A stretch of 64,000 nucleotides of DNA, taken from positions 1 to 64,000 of the forward strand of contig JAJDEV010000039.1 of NCBI GenBank assembly GCA_029259605.1, read 5' to 3'. Below the pieces are notes generated by a model, which was given only the letters and a program-made list of their open reading frames with translations, had not been told where the DNA came from and did no database searches. The position numbers were made by a program, and so were the translations under genes. The first letter of the stretch is position 1. Every line of letters begins with the position of its first letter. This document shows, one piece after another, positions 1 to 8,321 of this stretch. The DNA is from Planctomycetota bacterium. GTDB taxonomy: Bacteria > Planctomycetota > UBA1135 > GCA-002686595.

Positions 1-310
1 GACGCGCCAACTTGCGAAACTTGAGTTCGGTACTTCGAACGGTCAGCTTCAAGGTGCGCGCCGACTGCCGGAGCCCGGTGCCGGATGCGAGCGAATCGAA
101 GAGTCGCCGGTTGGCGTCCGGTCGGTTGTCTCGATAGTCCAGCCGAAACGTCTGACGCGAGAACGTCCGACCGCAGCTCTTGCAGCGGAAGCGCGGGACC
201 GGACGGCGACGACACCGCGGTTGATAGCTGCCGTGCTTGCGAAAGAACTTGGCGGCGGGTTTGCAGTGCTGGGAGCAGGAGCGGTACGGACAGCGTGGGG
301 GTTGAAACAT
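1..310 (-). CDS. Transposase-like zinc-ribbon protein, truncated at window edge
   Basis: Read on the minus strand from the ATG at 310, the frame stays open for 103 codons and runs off the left edge, so the C-terminal part is not visible. The peptide has cysteines at residues 7 and 12 (CPYRSC), 33, and a C43-x-x-C46 pair in FRCKSCGRTFSRQTF, followed by a helix-turn-helix-like stretch (GLRQSARTLKLT). This is the N-terminal zinc ribbon plus HTH layout of InsA/IS1595-type transposases and of related DNA-binding proteins common in planctomycete genomes. Whether the catalytic part follows, or whether this is a remnant, cannot be judged here. No terminal inverted repeat was recognised between 310 and the next gene. 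Confidence 0.6.
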   Translation of the reverse strand, partial: MFQPPRCPYRSCSQHCKPAAKFFRKHGSYQPRCRRRPVPRFRCKSCGRTFSRQTFRLDYRDNRPDANRRLFDSLASGTGLRQSARTLKLTVRSTELKFRKLAR

Positions 311-457
311 GGTTTGCGTCTTCCTTGGCGGATCCCTGGGTTGAGGGTGGTCCGAGGAAGACCGGCGCAAACCGGCGTTGGTTGCCGTGTGAGACCAGAA
401 TTACGGTGACGGGGGCAACACCGAGGAAGTCAGTTCCGAGCCGCTATGCTCCACGCC

Positions 458-1708
458 ATGAAGACGCTCGTCACCCTGGCCCTGGCCCTCTTGTTCGGAA
501 CGTCCTGGTTCGGCGCGCGGTCCGTGCGCGGCGACGTGGAATGGGAGACGAACCTCGACGAGGCGTTCGTGGCCGCCGGCGAGTCCGGCCGCCCGCTCTT
601 GATCGTCTTTCGATGAGAGGCCTGAAAGGACTGCACGTCCTTCGCTGAGCAGGTTGCTCGGCCCTCAGCTCCGCTCGCCCGGCTCTACTCGGAGTTCGTC
701 TGCGTCTACGTGACGGACATGCGCGGCGTCGACCTCGGGCGCACGCCCTTCGATTTCGACCTGACGTTCGCCGCGTTGCTCATGCATCCGGACGGGCACG
801 TCTATCATCGCTATGGAGCACGCGACGCGCGGAGCGCCGACCGCTGGCTCGACGAGGCGTCGTTCGCCGACACGCTGCGCGCCGCGCTCGACGCCCACGA
901 CGCGTACGGACTCGACCCGCATCCGCCCGCGCCCCGGCCGCGCCGCGTGATCGAGGAGATCCCCGCGTTCAGGAAGCGCGACAAGGGCCAGTGCATCCAT
1001 TGCCACAGCGTGTTCCCGGCGTTCTATGAGGAAGCGCGCGACGCGGGGGCGTGGACCGAGGACGCGCGCTGGGTCTACCCGCCGCCGAGCCGCATCGGGC
1101 TCGATCTCGCGCGCGACGACCAGACGCGCATCACGCGCGTCGCCGCGGGTTCGAGTGCGTCGGCCGCGGGGCTCGTCGCGGGCGATCGGCTGCTGCGCGT
1201 GGGAGACGCGGCGGTCCGCACCGTCAGCGATCTGTCCCAGGCGCTGCACGACGCGTCGCCCGCCGCGCAAGGGTTGCGCGTCGCGTTCGAGCGCGGGGGC
1301 GAGGAGCGGACCGTGTCGCTCGCGCTCGCCGACGGTTGGAAGCGGGGAACGCCGCGCGAGTTCGCGTGGCGTCCGTTCAAGTGGGGCTTCACGCCCGCGC
1401 CGGGATTCGGCGGCACGGCGCTGACCGATGCCGAGCGCGCCGCGGCCGGCATCGCGCTCGACGCCTTCGCGGTTCGCGTCACCTACCTCGTGACCTGGGG
1501 CGACAACGCGCGCTACGGCCGCGCCGCGGCGAGCGTCGGCCTGCGCGAGGGCGACGTCTTGCTCGCCGCAGACGGCAAACGCGACTTCGACAGCGAGGCG
1601 CACTTCCATGCCTGGTGGCGCCTGACCCGCAAGCCGGGCGACACGGTGCCGGTCGAGGTGCGCCGCGGGGAAGCGACGCTGACGCTCGAAATCACCGTAC
1701 TGCCGTAG
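458..1708 (+). CDS. Trx-like/PDZ selenoprotein with two selenocysteines (UxxU)
   Basis: A 416-residue exported protein is obtained if two in-frame UGA codons, at 614-616 and 623-625, are read as selenocysteine. They fall at residues 53 and 56 in the context VFR-U-E-A-U-K-D-C, where thioredoxin-like relatives carry CxxC. Order: signal peptide (about 1-22, MKTLVTLALALLF), thioredoxin-like domain (about 25-150), a c-type heme motif CIHCH at 179-183, a PDZ domain (about 210-290) and a second PDZ-like domain to the C-terminus. The frame is otherwise open on both sides of the UGAs with uniform coding character, which argues against a pseudogene. A hairpin just after the second UGA resembles a bacterial SECIS. 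I recall a family annotated as Trx7/PDZ domain-containing (seleno)protein in planctomycetes, which fits. Probable role: periplasmic thiol/selenol redox chemistry. An ATG at 446 is an alternative start. The 3' end overlaps the convergent SGNH gene by 17 bp. Confidence 0.82.
626..642 (+). promoter_or_regulatory. SECIS-like hairpin for selenocysteine insertion
   Basis: AAGGAC (626-631) pairs perfectly with GTCCTT (637-642) around the loop TGCAC, whose second base is G. The loop begins 15 nt after the first UGA, close to the spacing and the loop-G expected of bacterial SECIS elements, and 6 nt after the second UGA. CCTG (621-624) could extend the stem with CAGG (650-653) across an internal loop. 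The stem is read by eye; SelB binding is inferred. Confidence 0.5.
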
Positions 1709-2687
1709 GCCAAGGCAGCGTTCCGAGCGCGCGGCCGATCTCCGCGCCGAGCAGGGCCTGTCCCGCGGGGGTCATGTGGCAGAGGTCGGTGAAGAACTCG
1801 GAGGTGTGCGGGATCGCGTCGCGCACGTTCGCGAGCGGGAGGTCGAACTCGGTGGCGAGGCGCTCGATGACCGCGTTGTGGCGCGCGACCGCGCGGAGCG
1901 TCGACGGGACGCCGCCCCAGAAGTGCCGCATCAGCTCTTCTTCGCGGGCAACGCGCGCGATCAGCTCGCGGTCCGTGGTCGGTTGCGAGACGGCGAACGT
2001 CGAGAGGACGACGCGAAAGCCGTGCTCGCGACCGAGGGCCACGATCTCGCGCAGGTGACTCTCGAGCATGGCTTCGCTGCGGAACGGCGGCTCGCCGAAG
2101 TCGGACCCGGCGCGGAAGCGCTTGTCGAGGAAGTGGTACTTGACGAGCGTCGCGAAGAGCGAGGCGTCCTTCGCGCGCCAGTCGAAGTAGCCGACGTCGG
2201 GGAGGGGACCGGTGAACGGGAAGGCGTTGTAGATCGCGTCGTTGATGCCGAGGTAGCACACGACGACGTCCGGCTCGTACGCGAGCAGGTTCTTCCGCAG
2301 GTTGACCAGGTTGTTGTACGAGGTGTAGCGCGGGCGTCCGCAGGTCACGACCGTCAGGTCGGCGTCCGGATTGCGCTCGCGCACGGCCGCGTCGACGGCG
2401 GTCGCGTAGGTGGGCGAGTACGACGTCGATCCGCCGAGCAGGAAGACACGCGTCTCGCCCTCGCGCTTCGGCGTCGCGACGTCCGGCCCGATCGCGCCGA
2501 TGTCGTTGAGCTCGACGTTCCAGAGCGTCGCGTGGGGCCGCGCGGTGAAGATCAGATCGTCGTCGAACGCGAGCCCCGGGGGCGTGCTGCGATACGTGAT
2601 GACGCGCGCGGTGATCTCGAGCACGACCAGGCCCGCGAGGAGCGTCGCGCCGATCACGATGAGTTTCGTCTTGAGGCGCTTGGCCAT
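1692..2687 (-). CDS. SGNH/GDSL-type hydrolase, membrane-anchored
   Basis: 331 residues starting at the ATG at 2687 (MAKRLKTK); an in-frame ATG at 2729 is possible. A single N-terminal hydrophobic helix (about 9-25) suggests a membrane anchor or signal. SGNH blocks are visible: GGSTSY with the likely nucleophile Ser87 (block I), GINDA in the middle (block III) and TDLCHMTPAG near the C-terminus with the Asp-x-x-His pair (block V). The family contains esterases, lipases and carbohydrate O-acyl hydrolases; the substrate is unknown. The gene faces the selenoprotein gene, and the two stops overlap by 17 bp. It diverges from the O-antigen-ligase-like gene across 140 bp, which probably holds both promoters. 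Confidence 0.8.
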   Translation of the reverse strand: MAKRLKTKLIVIGATLLAGLVVLEITARVITYRSTPPGLAFDDDLIFTARPHATLWNVELNDIGAIGPDVATPKREGETRVFLLGGSTSYSPTYATAVDAAVRERNPDADLTVVTCGRPRYTSYNNLVNLRKNLLAYEPDVVVCYLGINDAIYNAFPFTGPLPDVGYFDWRAKDASLFATLVKYHFLDKRFRAGSDFGEPPFRSEAMLESHLREIVALGREHGFRVVLSTFAVSQPTTDRELIARVAREEELMRHFWGGVPSTLRAVARHNAVIERLATEFDLPLANVRDAIPHTSEFFTDLCHMTPAGQALLGAEIGRALGTLPWPTAVR

Positions 2688-2827
2688 GCGGCGACCCGAC
2701 GGCACGGAGGTCGCGTCGCTTCGAATCATAGGCAGCGGACGCGACGGATCCACATGCGCGCGCGGGTCGCGCGGTTTGCGCGGCTCGCGCGTGCCTTTCG
2801 CCGCCGCGCTCGGCAGGCTGGCCGGCG

Positions 2828-4093
2828 ATGTCCACGACGACGAGCGAAGCGACCCTCGGTCACTCCGGCGCCCGCGCCGTGACGCGGGGTGGTCGCGCGC
2901 TCTCGCTCGCGAGCGCGACCTTCGCGGCGGCGTTCCTCGCGCCCCTCTTCCTGCCGGCCAAGGCCTGCACCGTGGTCTACCTCGCGTTCGCGATCCCGCT
3001 CGTGATCCGGCACGGCGTCGTCGTCCGTCGCGACCTGTGGCGGTTGCTCTCGCCGCTCTTCGTGCTCTTCGCGCTCGGCCTGCTGGTCGACTACGGCAGC
3101 GTCGAGTGGCGCGAGTTTGCCAAGGACCTGTGGCGTCTGAGCAAGCCGATCGTGCTGCTCTACGTCGGGTACATCGCCGCGCGCACGAGCACGCGGCGCG
3201 ACGCGTTCCCGCAGGGCCTGATGGTCGTGGGGCTGGCCTACGCATCGATCTATCTGGTGCGGCTCGCGTTCGAGTCCGCGGCGCGCGGCGTCATGCCGCT
3301 CGACCTCGCGGACACGGTCGTGTTCGGGCACTTCCCCGAGGCGTTCACCGTGGGCCTCTGCCTGCGCTACCGGCGGATCGAGGTGCGCGGCGGCGCGCTG
3401 CTGCGCAACACGGCGCTGGGCGTCTCGCTGCTCGCGCTCGGGCTCTCCGGTTCGCGCACCTGGGTGCTCGTCGCCGGTGTGATGATCCTCGCCGGTGGCT
3501 CGTGGTTGCGCGGGCGCGGACGGTTGCGCGCGGTGTTGCTCGTGGGAGCGATGGCCGTCGGACTCTTCCTGACGCCGCTCGGTGAGGCGATCTTCAAGCG
3601 CGGCTTCGACGTCGCGCTGTCGGAGATCTCGCCGGCGCGTTACACGGAGCTCGGCGACATCGCGACGCACTGGCGCGGCTTCGAAGCGTGGCAGGGGTTG
3701 CGCGCGTACCTCGACGGCTCGGCGCTCCAGCACGCGATCGGACAGGGCTTCGGCGCGACGGCGGGACTCGGGTTCTACATCGAGCACGACGGCGACCACT
3801 ACAACCGCGTCAGTCAGTTCCACAACGGCTTCATCTGGCCGCTGCTCAAGACGGGCTTCGTCGGCGCCGCGGTATTCGTCGTGTGGTTCGGGCGCTTGAT
3901 CGGGATGAGCCGCGCGCTCGGCCGCGCTTCCGCGAGCCCCGAGAATCGAGCGGCGGCGGACCTGTGCCTCGGCGTCGTTCTGTCGCTCGTGCTGACGACG
4001 CTCGTCGTTTCCGGCATCTTCAACAACGTGTCCAACGATCCGATGGTGCTCGTGATCGGGGGCTTCCTGGCGTTGACGCACCGCCGGGGCTGA
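2828..4093 (+). CDS. O-antigen ligase/polymerase-like membrane protein
   Basis: 421 residues with about ten hydrophobic segments. The region around residues 275-345 (HWRGFEAWQGL, then FGATAGLGF, HYNRVSQFHNGF) has the arginine/tryptophan and late His-Asn-Gly-Phe arrangement of the large periplasmic loop in Wzy/WaaL-type O-antigen polymerases and ligases. The role would be polymerisation or transfer of an undecaprenyl-linked glycan at the outer face of the inner membrane. The neighbours (SGNH hydrolase, polytopic protein) suit a surface-glycan context, but no glycosyltransferase is adjacent. Family assignment is moderate; ligase versus polymerase cannot be told from sequence. Confidence 0.6.
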   Translation: MSTTTSEATLGHSGARAVTRGGRALSLASATFAAAFLAPLFLPAKACTVVYLAFAIPLVIRHGVVVRRDLWRLLSPLFVLFALGLLVDYGSVEWREFAKDLWRLSKPIVLLYVGYIAARTSTRRDAFPQGLMVVGLAYASIYLVRLAFESAARGVMPLDLADTVVFGHFPEAFTVGLCLRYRRIEVRGGALLRNTALGVSLLALGLSGSRTWVLVAGVMILAGGSWLRGRGRLRAVLLVGAMAVGLFLTPLGEAIFKRGFDVALSEISPARYTELGDIATHWRGFEAWQGLRAYLDGSALQHAIGQGFGATAGLGFYIEHDGDHYNRVSQFHNGFIWPLLKTGFVGAAVFVVWFGRLIGMSRALGRASASPENRAAADLCLGVVLSLVLTTLVVSGIFNNVSNDPMVLVIGGFLALTHRRG

Positions 4094-4148
4094 GAGCGAC
4101 GGCGGAATCCCTTTGGGTTTGGCTGGGGCAGGACGAAAGATTGGAGCG

Positions 4149-5306
4149 ATGCCCCTGCCGTCGAGAACCCTGGTCGTCGGACGCCGCGCGCTCCGTCGAT
4201 GCGGCCGGAGCGGCGTCGCGCGCGAGCTCGTGTTCGGCGCGCTGTACCTCGTCGCGGCGATCGTTCTGACCTTCAGCTTCGTGCGTCCACCGGCGGGGCT
4301 CGGAAGCAACTCGCGCGCGCCGTTCGGCCAGATGGTCGACGGGACCGCACACTTGCCGTTCGCGAACCGTGCGCTCGTACCGGCGCTCGTGCGCGCGATC
4401 GACGGCGCGGTGTCGGAGGAGGCGCGCGCGCGCCTCGACGCGACGCTGCACGACGAGCACGTCGTCGTGCGCACGCTGGATCAGGTGGCGCCGGCGTGGA
4501 CGCGCGAGCGACTCGTCCAGTACCTCGCCTGCCTCGGGATCCTGTACGCCTCGCTCGTCGGGTTCCTCTACGCGCTGCGGTACCTGTGGACGGGGGCGGT
4601 GAAGGCGCCGCCGTTCACGGGAGCGATGGTGCCGCTGCTCGCCGTGGCGGCGCTGCCGCCGTTCTTCGACACGTACGCGAGCTACATGTACGACTTCCCG
4701 GCGTTGCTCCTGTTCACGCTGGGGCTCGGGCTGCTCGTGCGCAGGCGCTTCGTGCCGTTCCTGCTTTTGTACGCGGTGGGCTGCCTGAACAAGGAGACGA
4801 CGGTGCTCCTGACGCTCGTCTTCGCGCTGTACTTCCTGGTTCGCAACGACCTCGGGCGGCGACGGTTCGCGCTGCTGCTCGTCGCGCAGGTCGCGATCTT
4901 CGTCGGCGTCAAGCTCGGGCTCGCGCTGCGCTTCTCCGACAACCCGGGCGGGGTCGTCGAGTTCCGTCTGTTCCGCAACCTGGTGCGCTTGCCGCGCTAC
5001 CCGCTCGGCAGCCTGTATGGCGGGCTCGCGCTCGTCGCGGTGTTCGTCTGGCAGTGGCGGCGCATCCCGCTTTTCTTGCGCTGCGCGATCGTCCCGCTCG
5101 CGCCGCTCATCGTCCTGACGTTCTTCCTCGGGTACTTCGACGAAATCCGCGACTACTACGAGGCGTTGCCGGCGTTGCTGCTCGCGCTGGCGTTCCTTCT
5201 GTGTCGCCTGGCCGGACTCGAAGTGCGCGATGCCAACGACGACCGGCGCCCGCTGCCCGCGCATTCCGAGTCGGACCGCGAACCGATTTCCGGTTCGAGC
5301 GTGTGA
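4149..5306 (+). CDS. Polytopic membrane protein of unknown function
   Basis: 385 residues with about eight to nine hydrophobic segments. The start at 4149 is chosen because GGAG (4143-4146) lies just upstream; an in-frame ATG at 4113 adds 12 residues. Between membrane segments there is a periplasm-facing stretch rich in charged residues (about 45-130), and a GCLNKETT motif occurs near residue 215. Lys-Glu-Thr motifs of this kind occur in several polyprenyl-dependent glycosyltransferase-like membrane families, but I cannot place this protein in one. It follows the O-antigen-ligase-like gene by 55 bp and may be cotranscribed with it. Confidence 0.6.
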   Translation: MPLPSRTLVVGRRALRRCGRSGVARELVFGALYLVAAIVLTFSFVRPPAGLGSNSRAPFGQMVDGTAHLPFANRALVPALVRAIDGAVSEEARARLDATLHDEHVVVRTLDQVAPAWTRERLVQYLACLGILYASLVGFLYALRYLWTGAVKAPPFTGAMVPLLAVAALPPFFDTYASYMYDFPALLLFTLGLGLLVRRRFVPFLLLYAVGCLNKETTVLLTLVFALYFLVRNDLGRRRFALLLVAQVAIFVGVKLGLALRFSDNPGGVVEFRLFRNLVRLPRYPLGSLYGGLALVAVFVWQWRRIPLFLRCAIVPLAPLIVLTFFLGYFDEIRDYYEALPALLLALAFLLCRLAGLEVRDANDDRRPLPAHSESDREPISGSSV

Positions 5307-5498
5307 ACGGGACCCTGACGCTCGATCGGCGAGCGAGCGGCCCGGTCCGGCGCGTCCTGTTGTAGGCTGTGCCGTCGCTGTCGTTCCCCCAGGCAGTCGG
5401 TTTGGACGCTCCCGCTCCCGTCTCTCGACTGGGCCCTGCTCGATGGTTCGATTCCAGTTCCCTTGTAGCCGCTGCTCGCACGGCGTCGCTTCGCCTCC

Positions 5499-8294
5499 AT
5501 GCTGACGAAGCGCGCCCCTGTGGATGGTGGATATGGCATCGGGATTCTGATCCTCGTGGTCGGAATCGCGATCGGCGCACTCGTCGACATTCCGTCCTTC
5601 GGTGCGCGCGCCGACGCGGCGTCACCGCACGGCGCGCCGCCCATGGGCGAGCTCAGCCCGATTCTGCGCCCGGCGGACGAACCCGAAGCGGTCGCGGAAA
5701 ACGGGCTCGAGACGCTGCGTTTCACGATCGACCGCGAAGCGTCGGAGACGCTGCAGCGCGTGCGCGATCGCGGGATGGCGCGCGGGATCATCGTGCAGAC
5801 GGAGGAGGACACGGTGCCTGCCGTCGTCGAGCACGGCGCCACGCGCGCCGACGCCGACATCCGCATCAAGGGCGACTGGACCGATCACATCGCGACCGAG
5901 AAGTGGTCGCTGCGCGTCAAACTCCAGGACGAGCGCCTGTTCGGTATGCGCGTGTTCTCGATCCAGCGTGCGAAGGCGCGCGGGTTCCTGTGGGAGTGGT
6001 TCGTGCTCGAGGCCTTCCGCCGCGAGGGCGTGCTCGCGCCGCGCTCGACGTTCGTGAACGTCGTCATCAACGACAACTACGCCGGCGTCTACTTCCTCGA
6101 GGAGCACCCGGCGAAGGAGCTGCTCGAGTCGCAGGGCAGGCGCGAGGGTGCGATCGTCCTGTGGGACGAACAGGCGCGCTGGGACACGCTGCTCCAGTCC
6201 CACGACGTCTACTCGAAGGACGTGCGCCTTCCGGTTCCCGCGAGCGCTCAGCCGAGCCTCGGGATGGTCCCGCCGTTCGTACGCGCCTACGGCGAGAAGC
6301 GGCTCGAGTCGTCGGAGGCGTTGACGCGCTCGTACTACGCGGCGGTCGAAGAAATGCGCGCGCTGCGGAATCACGTGCTGCTCGCGGATGACGCGACGGC
6401 GCGGATGAAGCGGCTGCAGGCGTTGCACGAGCTCGAGGGCGCGACGATCGACTCCATCGTCGACGTCGAGCGCGTCGCCATCGCGCACGCCGTCGCGTCG
6501 CTGTTCCAGATCCAGCACGCGCTCTACTGGCAGAACCTGCGCTTCTACCACGACCCGGTGCTCGACCGGCTCGAGCCGATCGCGTTCGACAACATGGCCC
6601 AGGAGGCGTCGGCCCGCGACCCGGTGATGTTCCGGCGCAATCGCGCGATGCCACCGTTCGAGCAGAGCGCCACCTACTACAACGGCGTCTTCCGACACCT
6701 CGGTCGCCTCTGCGATCCCACTTGGCTCGAGGCCTTCTTCGCCGACATCCTGCCGGACGCCGAGCGCTTCGAAGCGGCGCTGCTCGCGGATGACGACATC
6801 CCCGCGCCGTTCGCGCTCGCCGCGATGCTGCAACGCGTGCGGACGCAGCAGGGCTATCTGCGCAACGTCATCTTCCCGACCGACCCCGTCAGCTTCGCGG
6901 CCAGCTACGAGGTCGAGGAGGACGCGAGCGCACGCGTGACGGGCTCGATGGAGGTCGTCGCGTGGGGGACCACGCGCACGCCGGTCGTCGTCGAGGGCTT
7001 TCGCTTCAGCGACGGCTCGCTGCGCTCGGCCGCTTCGGTACTCGGAGCGGGGGACGACGCGCTCGGCGCGATCCGTACGGAGGAGGGCCACGTCATCCTC
7101 CCGAACGACGGACGCTCGGTCGCGTTCCGCTTCCCCGTGCACGACCGCCTCGCCAACCTCGAAAACGTCGGGCACGTGATCCGCGCGGTCAAGGAGCAGT
7201 CGCGCGCCTCGCGCAAGCTCGACCTGGACGTCGAAGTGCTCTTTCGCCCGATCGCGGCCAGTGCGCCGACGGGCGAGCGGCTCGCGTTCCAGAAGCGCGA
7301 CGACGCGTGGCCGTCCGAGGGCGGCCGCCCGCCGACGCCGACGCTGGCCGAGGCGCTCGCGCGCCATCCGTTCCTCGAGTATCGCGCGGAGGAGGGACGG
7401 CTCGTGATCCGCCAGGGTGAATGGGAGGTCGCCGGCGACCTCGTCGTTCCGGACGGCGTCACGCTGCACGCGTTCGGCCCCGTGACCCTGCGTTTCGAGC
7501 AGGACGCGTGCCTCGTGTCGAGCTCGCCGCTCGTCTTCGAAGGCAACTGGGAGACGCCCATCGTGCTCGAACCCGTCGCGGGAAGCGATCGCTGGAGCGG
7601 CGTCGTCGTCGTGCGCGCGAGCGGACGCTCGACGTGGGAGCACGTGCGCGTGCGGAACACGCAGGCGATCGCGCGCAAGGGGTGGGTGACGACCGGGGGC
7701 ATCACGTTCTATCGCTCTCCGGTCACGATGAGGCGCTGCTTCATCGAGGGCACGCTCGCCGAGGACGGCACGAACATCTTCGGCGCCGACATGTTGCTCG
7801 AGCGCGTGACGTTCTCGGGTTGCGCGTCGGACAGCTTCGACGGCGACTTCGTTTCGGGCCAGGTCGTCGAGTGCACGTTCAAGGACGGACAGGCGGACGG
7901 CGTCGACTTCAGCGGGAGCGACGTGGACGTCATCGACTGCACGTTCATCGACCTCATGGACAAGGCCATCTCGGCCGGCGAACGCAGCGTCGTGCGCGTG
8001 CGCGGCGGATTGGCGCAGGACGTCTCGATCGGGATCGCGTCGAAGGACGGGTCGCGCGTCCACGCGGAAGGGATGACGATTCGGCGCGCGAAGAACTACG
8101 CGCTGGCCGCTTTCGTCAAGAAGTCCGAGTACGGTCCCGCGATCCTCGAGTGCGTGGGACTCGAGCTCGATCAGGCGCGCCTCGGCAAAGCGATCGTTCA
8201 GGACGGAAGCGTCGTGTCGCTCGACGGGGTCGCGCAGCCGACGCAGGCGCTCGATGTGGGCCGGCTCTACGCGGACAAGGTTCTCGGGCGTTGA
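5499..8294 (+). CDS. CotH-family protein fused to a right-handed beta-helix
   Basis: 931 residues. An N-terminal hydrophobic segment (IGILILVVGIAIGALV) directs export or anchoring. Residues about 70-430 carry the CotH pattern: DIRIKGDWTDH with KWSLRVKL, then WEWFVLEAFRREGVLAPRS and NDNYAGVYFLEEH. CotH of Bacillus is an atypical secreted protein kinase; planctomycete members are generally uncharacterised. The C-terminal third (about 640-930) has short repeating turns of the type found in parallel beta-helices, such as VRVRNTQ, CFIEGTL, CTFKDGQ and CTFIDLM, possibly for carbohydrate or surface binding. The next gene follows after 27 bp, so the two are likely cotranscribed. There is no clear Shine-Dalgarno sequence before the chosen ATG. 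Confidence 0.75.
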   Translation: MLTKRAPVDGGYGIGILILVVGIAIGALVDIPSFGARADAASPHGAPPMGELSPILRPADEPEAVAENGLETLRFTIDREASETLQRVRDRGMARGIIVQTEEDTVPAVVEHGATRADADIRIKGDWTDHIATEKWSLRVKLQDERLFGMRVFSIQRAKARGFLWEWFVLEAFRREGVLAPRSTFVNVVINDNYAGVYFLEEHPAKELLESQGRREGAIVLWDEQARWDTLLQSHDVYSKDVRLPVPASAQPSLGMVPPFVRAYGEKRLESSEALTRSYYAAVEEMRALRNHVLLADDATARMKRLQALHELEGATIDSIVDVERVAIAHAVASLFQIQHALYWQNLRFYHDPVLDRLEPIAFDNMAQEASARDPVMFRRNRAMPPFEQSATYYNGVFRHLGRLCDPTWLEAFFADILPDAERFEAALLADDDIPAPFALAAMLQRVRTQQGYLRNVIFPTDPVSFAASYEVEEDASARVTGSMEVVAWGTTRTPVVVEGFRFSDGSLRSAASVLGAGDDALGAIRTEEGHVILPNDGRSVAFRFPVHDRLANLENVGHVIRAVKEQSRASRKLDLDVEVLFRPIAASAPTGERLAFQKRDDAWPSEGGRPPTPTLAEALARHPFLEYRAEEGRLVIRQGEWEVAGDLVVPDGVTLHAFGPVTLRFEQDACLVSSSPLVFEGNWETPIVLEPVAGSDRWSGVVVVRASGRSTWEHVRVRNTQAIARKGWVTTGGITFYRSPVTMRRCFIEGTLAEDGTNIFGADMLLERVTFSGCASDSFDGDFVSGQVVECTFKDGQADGVDFSGSDVDVIDCTFIDLMDKAISAGERSVVRVRGGLAQDVSIGIASKDGSRVHAEGMTIRRAKNYALAAFVKKSEYGPAILECVGLELDQARLGKAIVQDGSVVSLDGVAQPTQALDVGRLYADKVLGR

Positions 8295-8321
8295 AGCGCG
8301 ACACGCCGTTCGACCGCTGAC

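Noticed and set aside
85-648. Plus-strand open frame of 187 codons at the left end
   Set aside because: It overlaps the transposase-like gene on the other strand and the start of the selenoprotein gene in another frame, and shows no recognisable domain.
446-710. Reading the selenoprotein region as a pseudogene or as a gene starting at 710
   Set aside because: Both UGA codons sit at the expected CxxC positions, the frame is coding on both sides, and starting at 710 would remove the signal peptide and half the thioredoxin fold.
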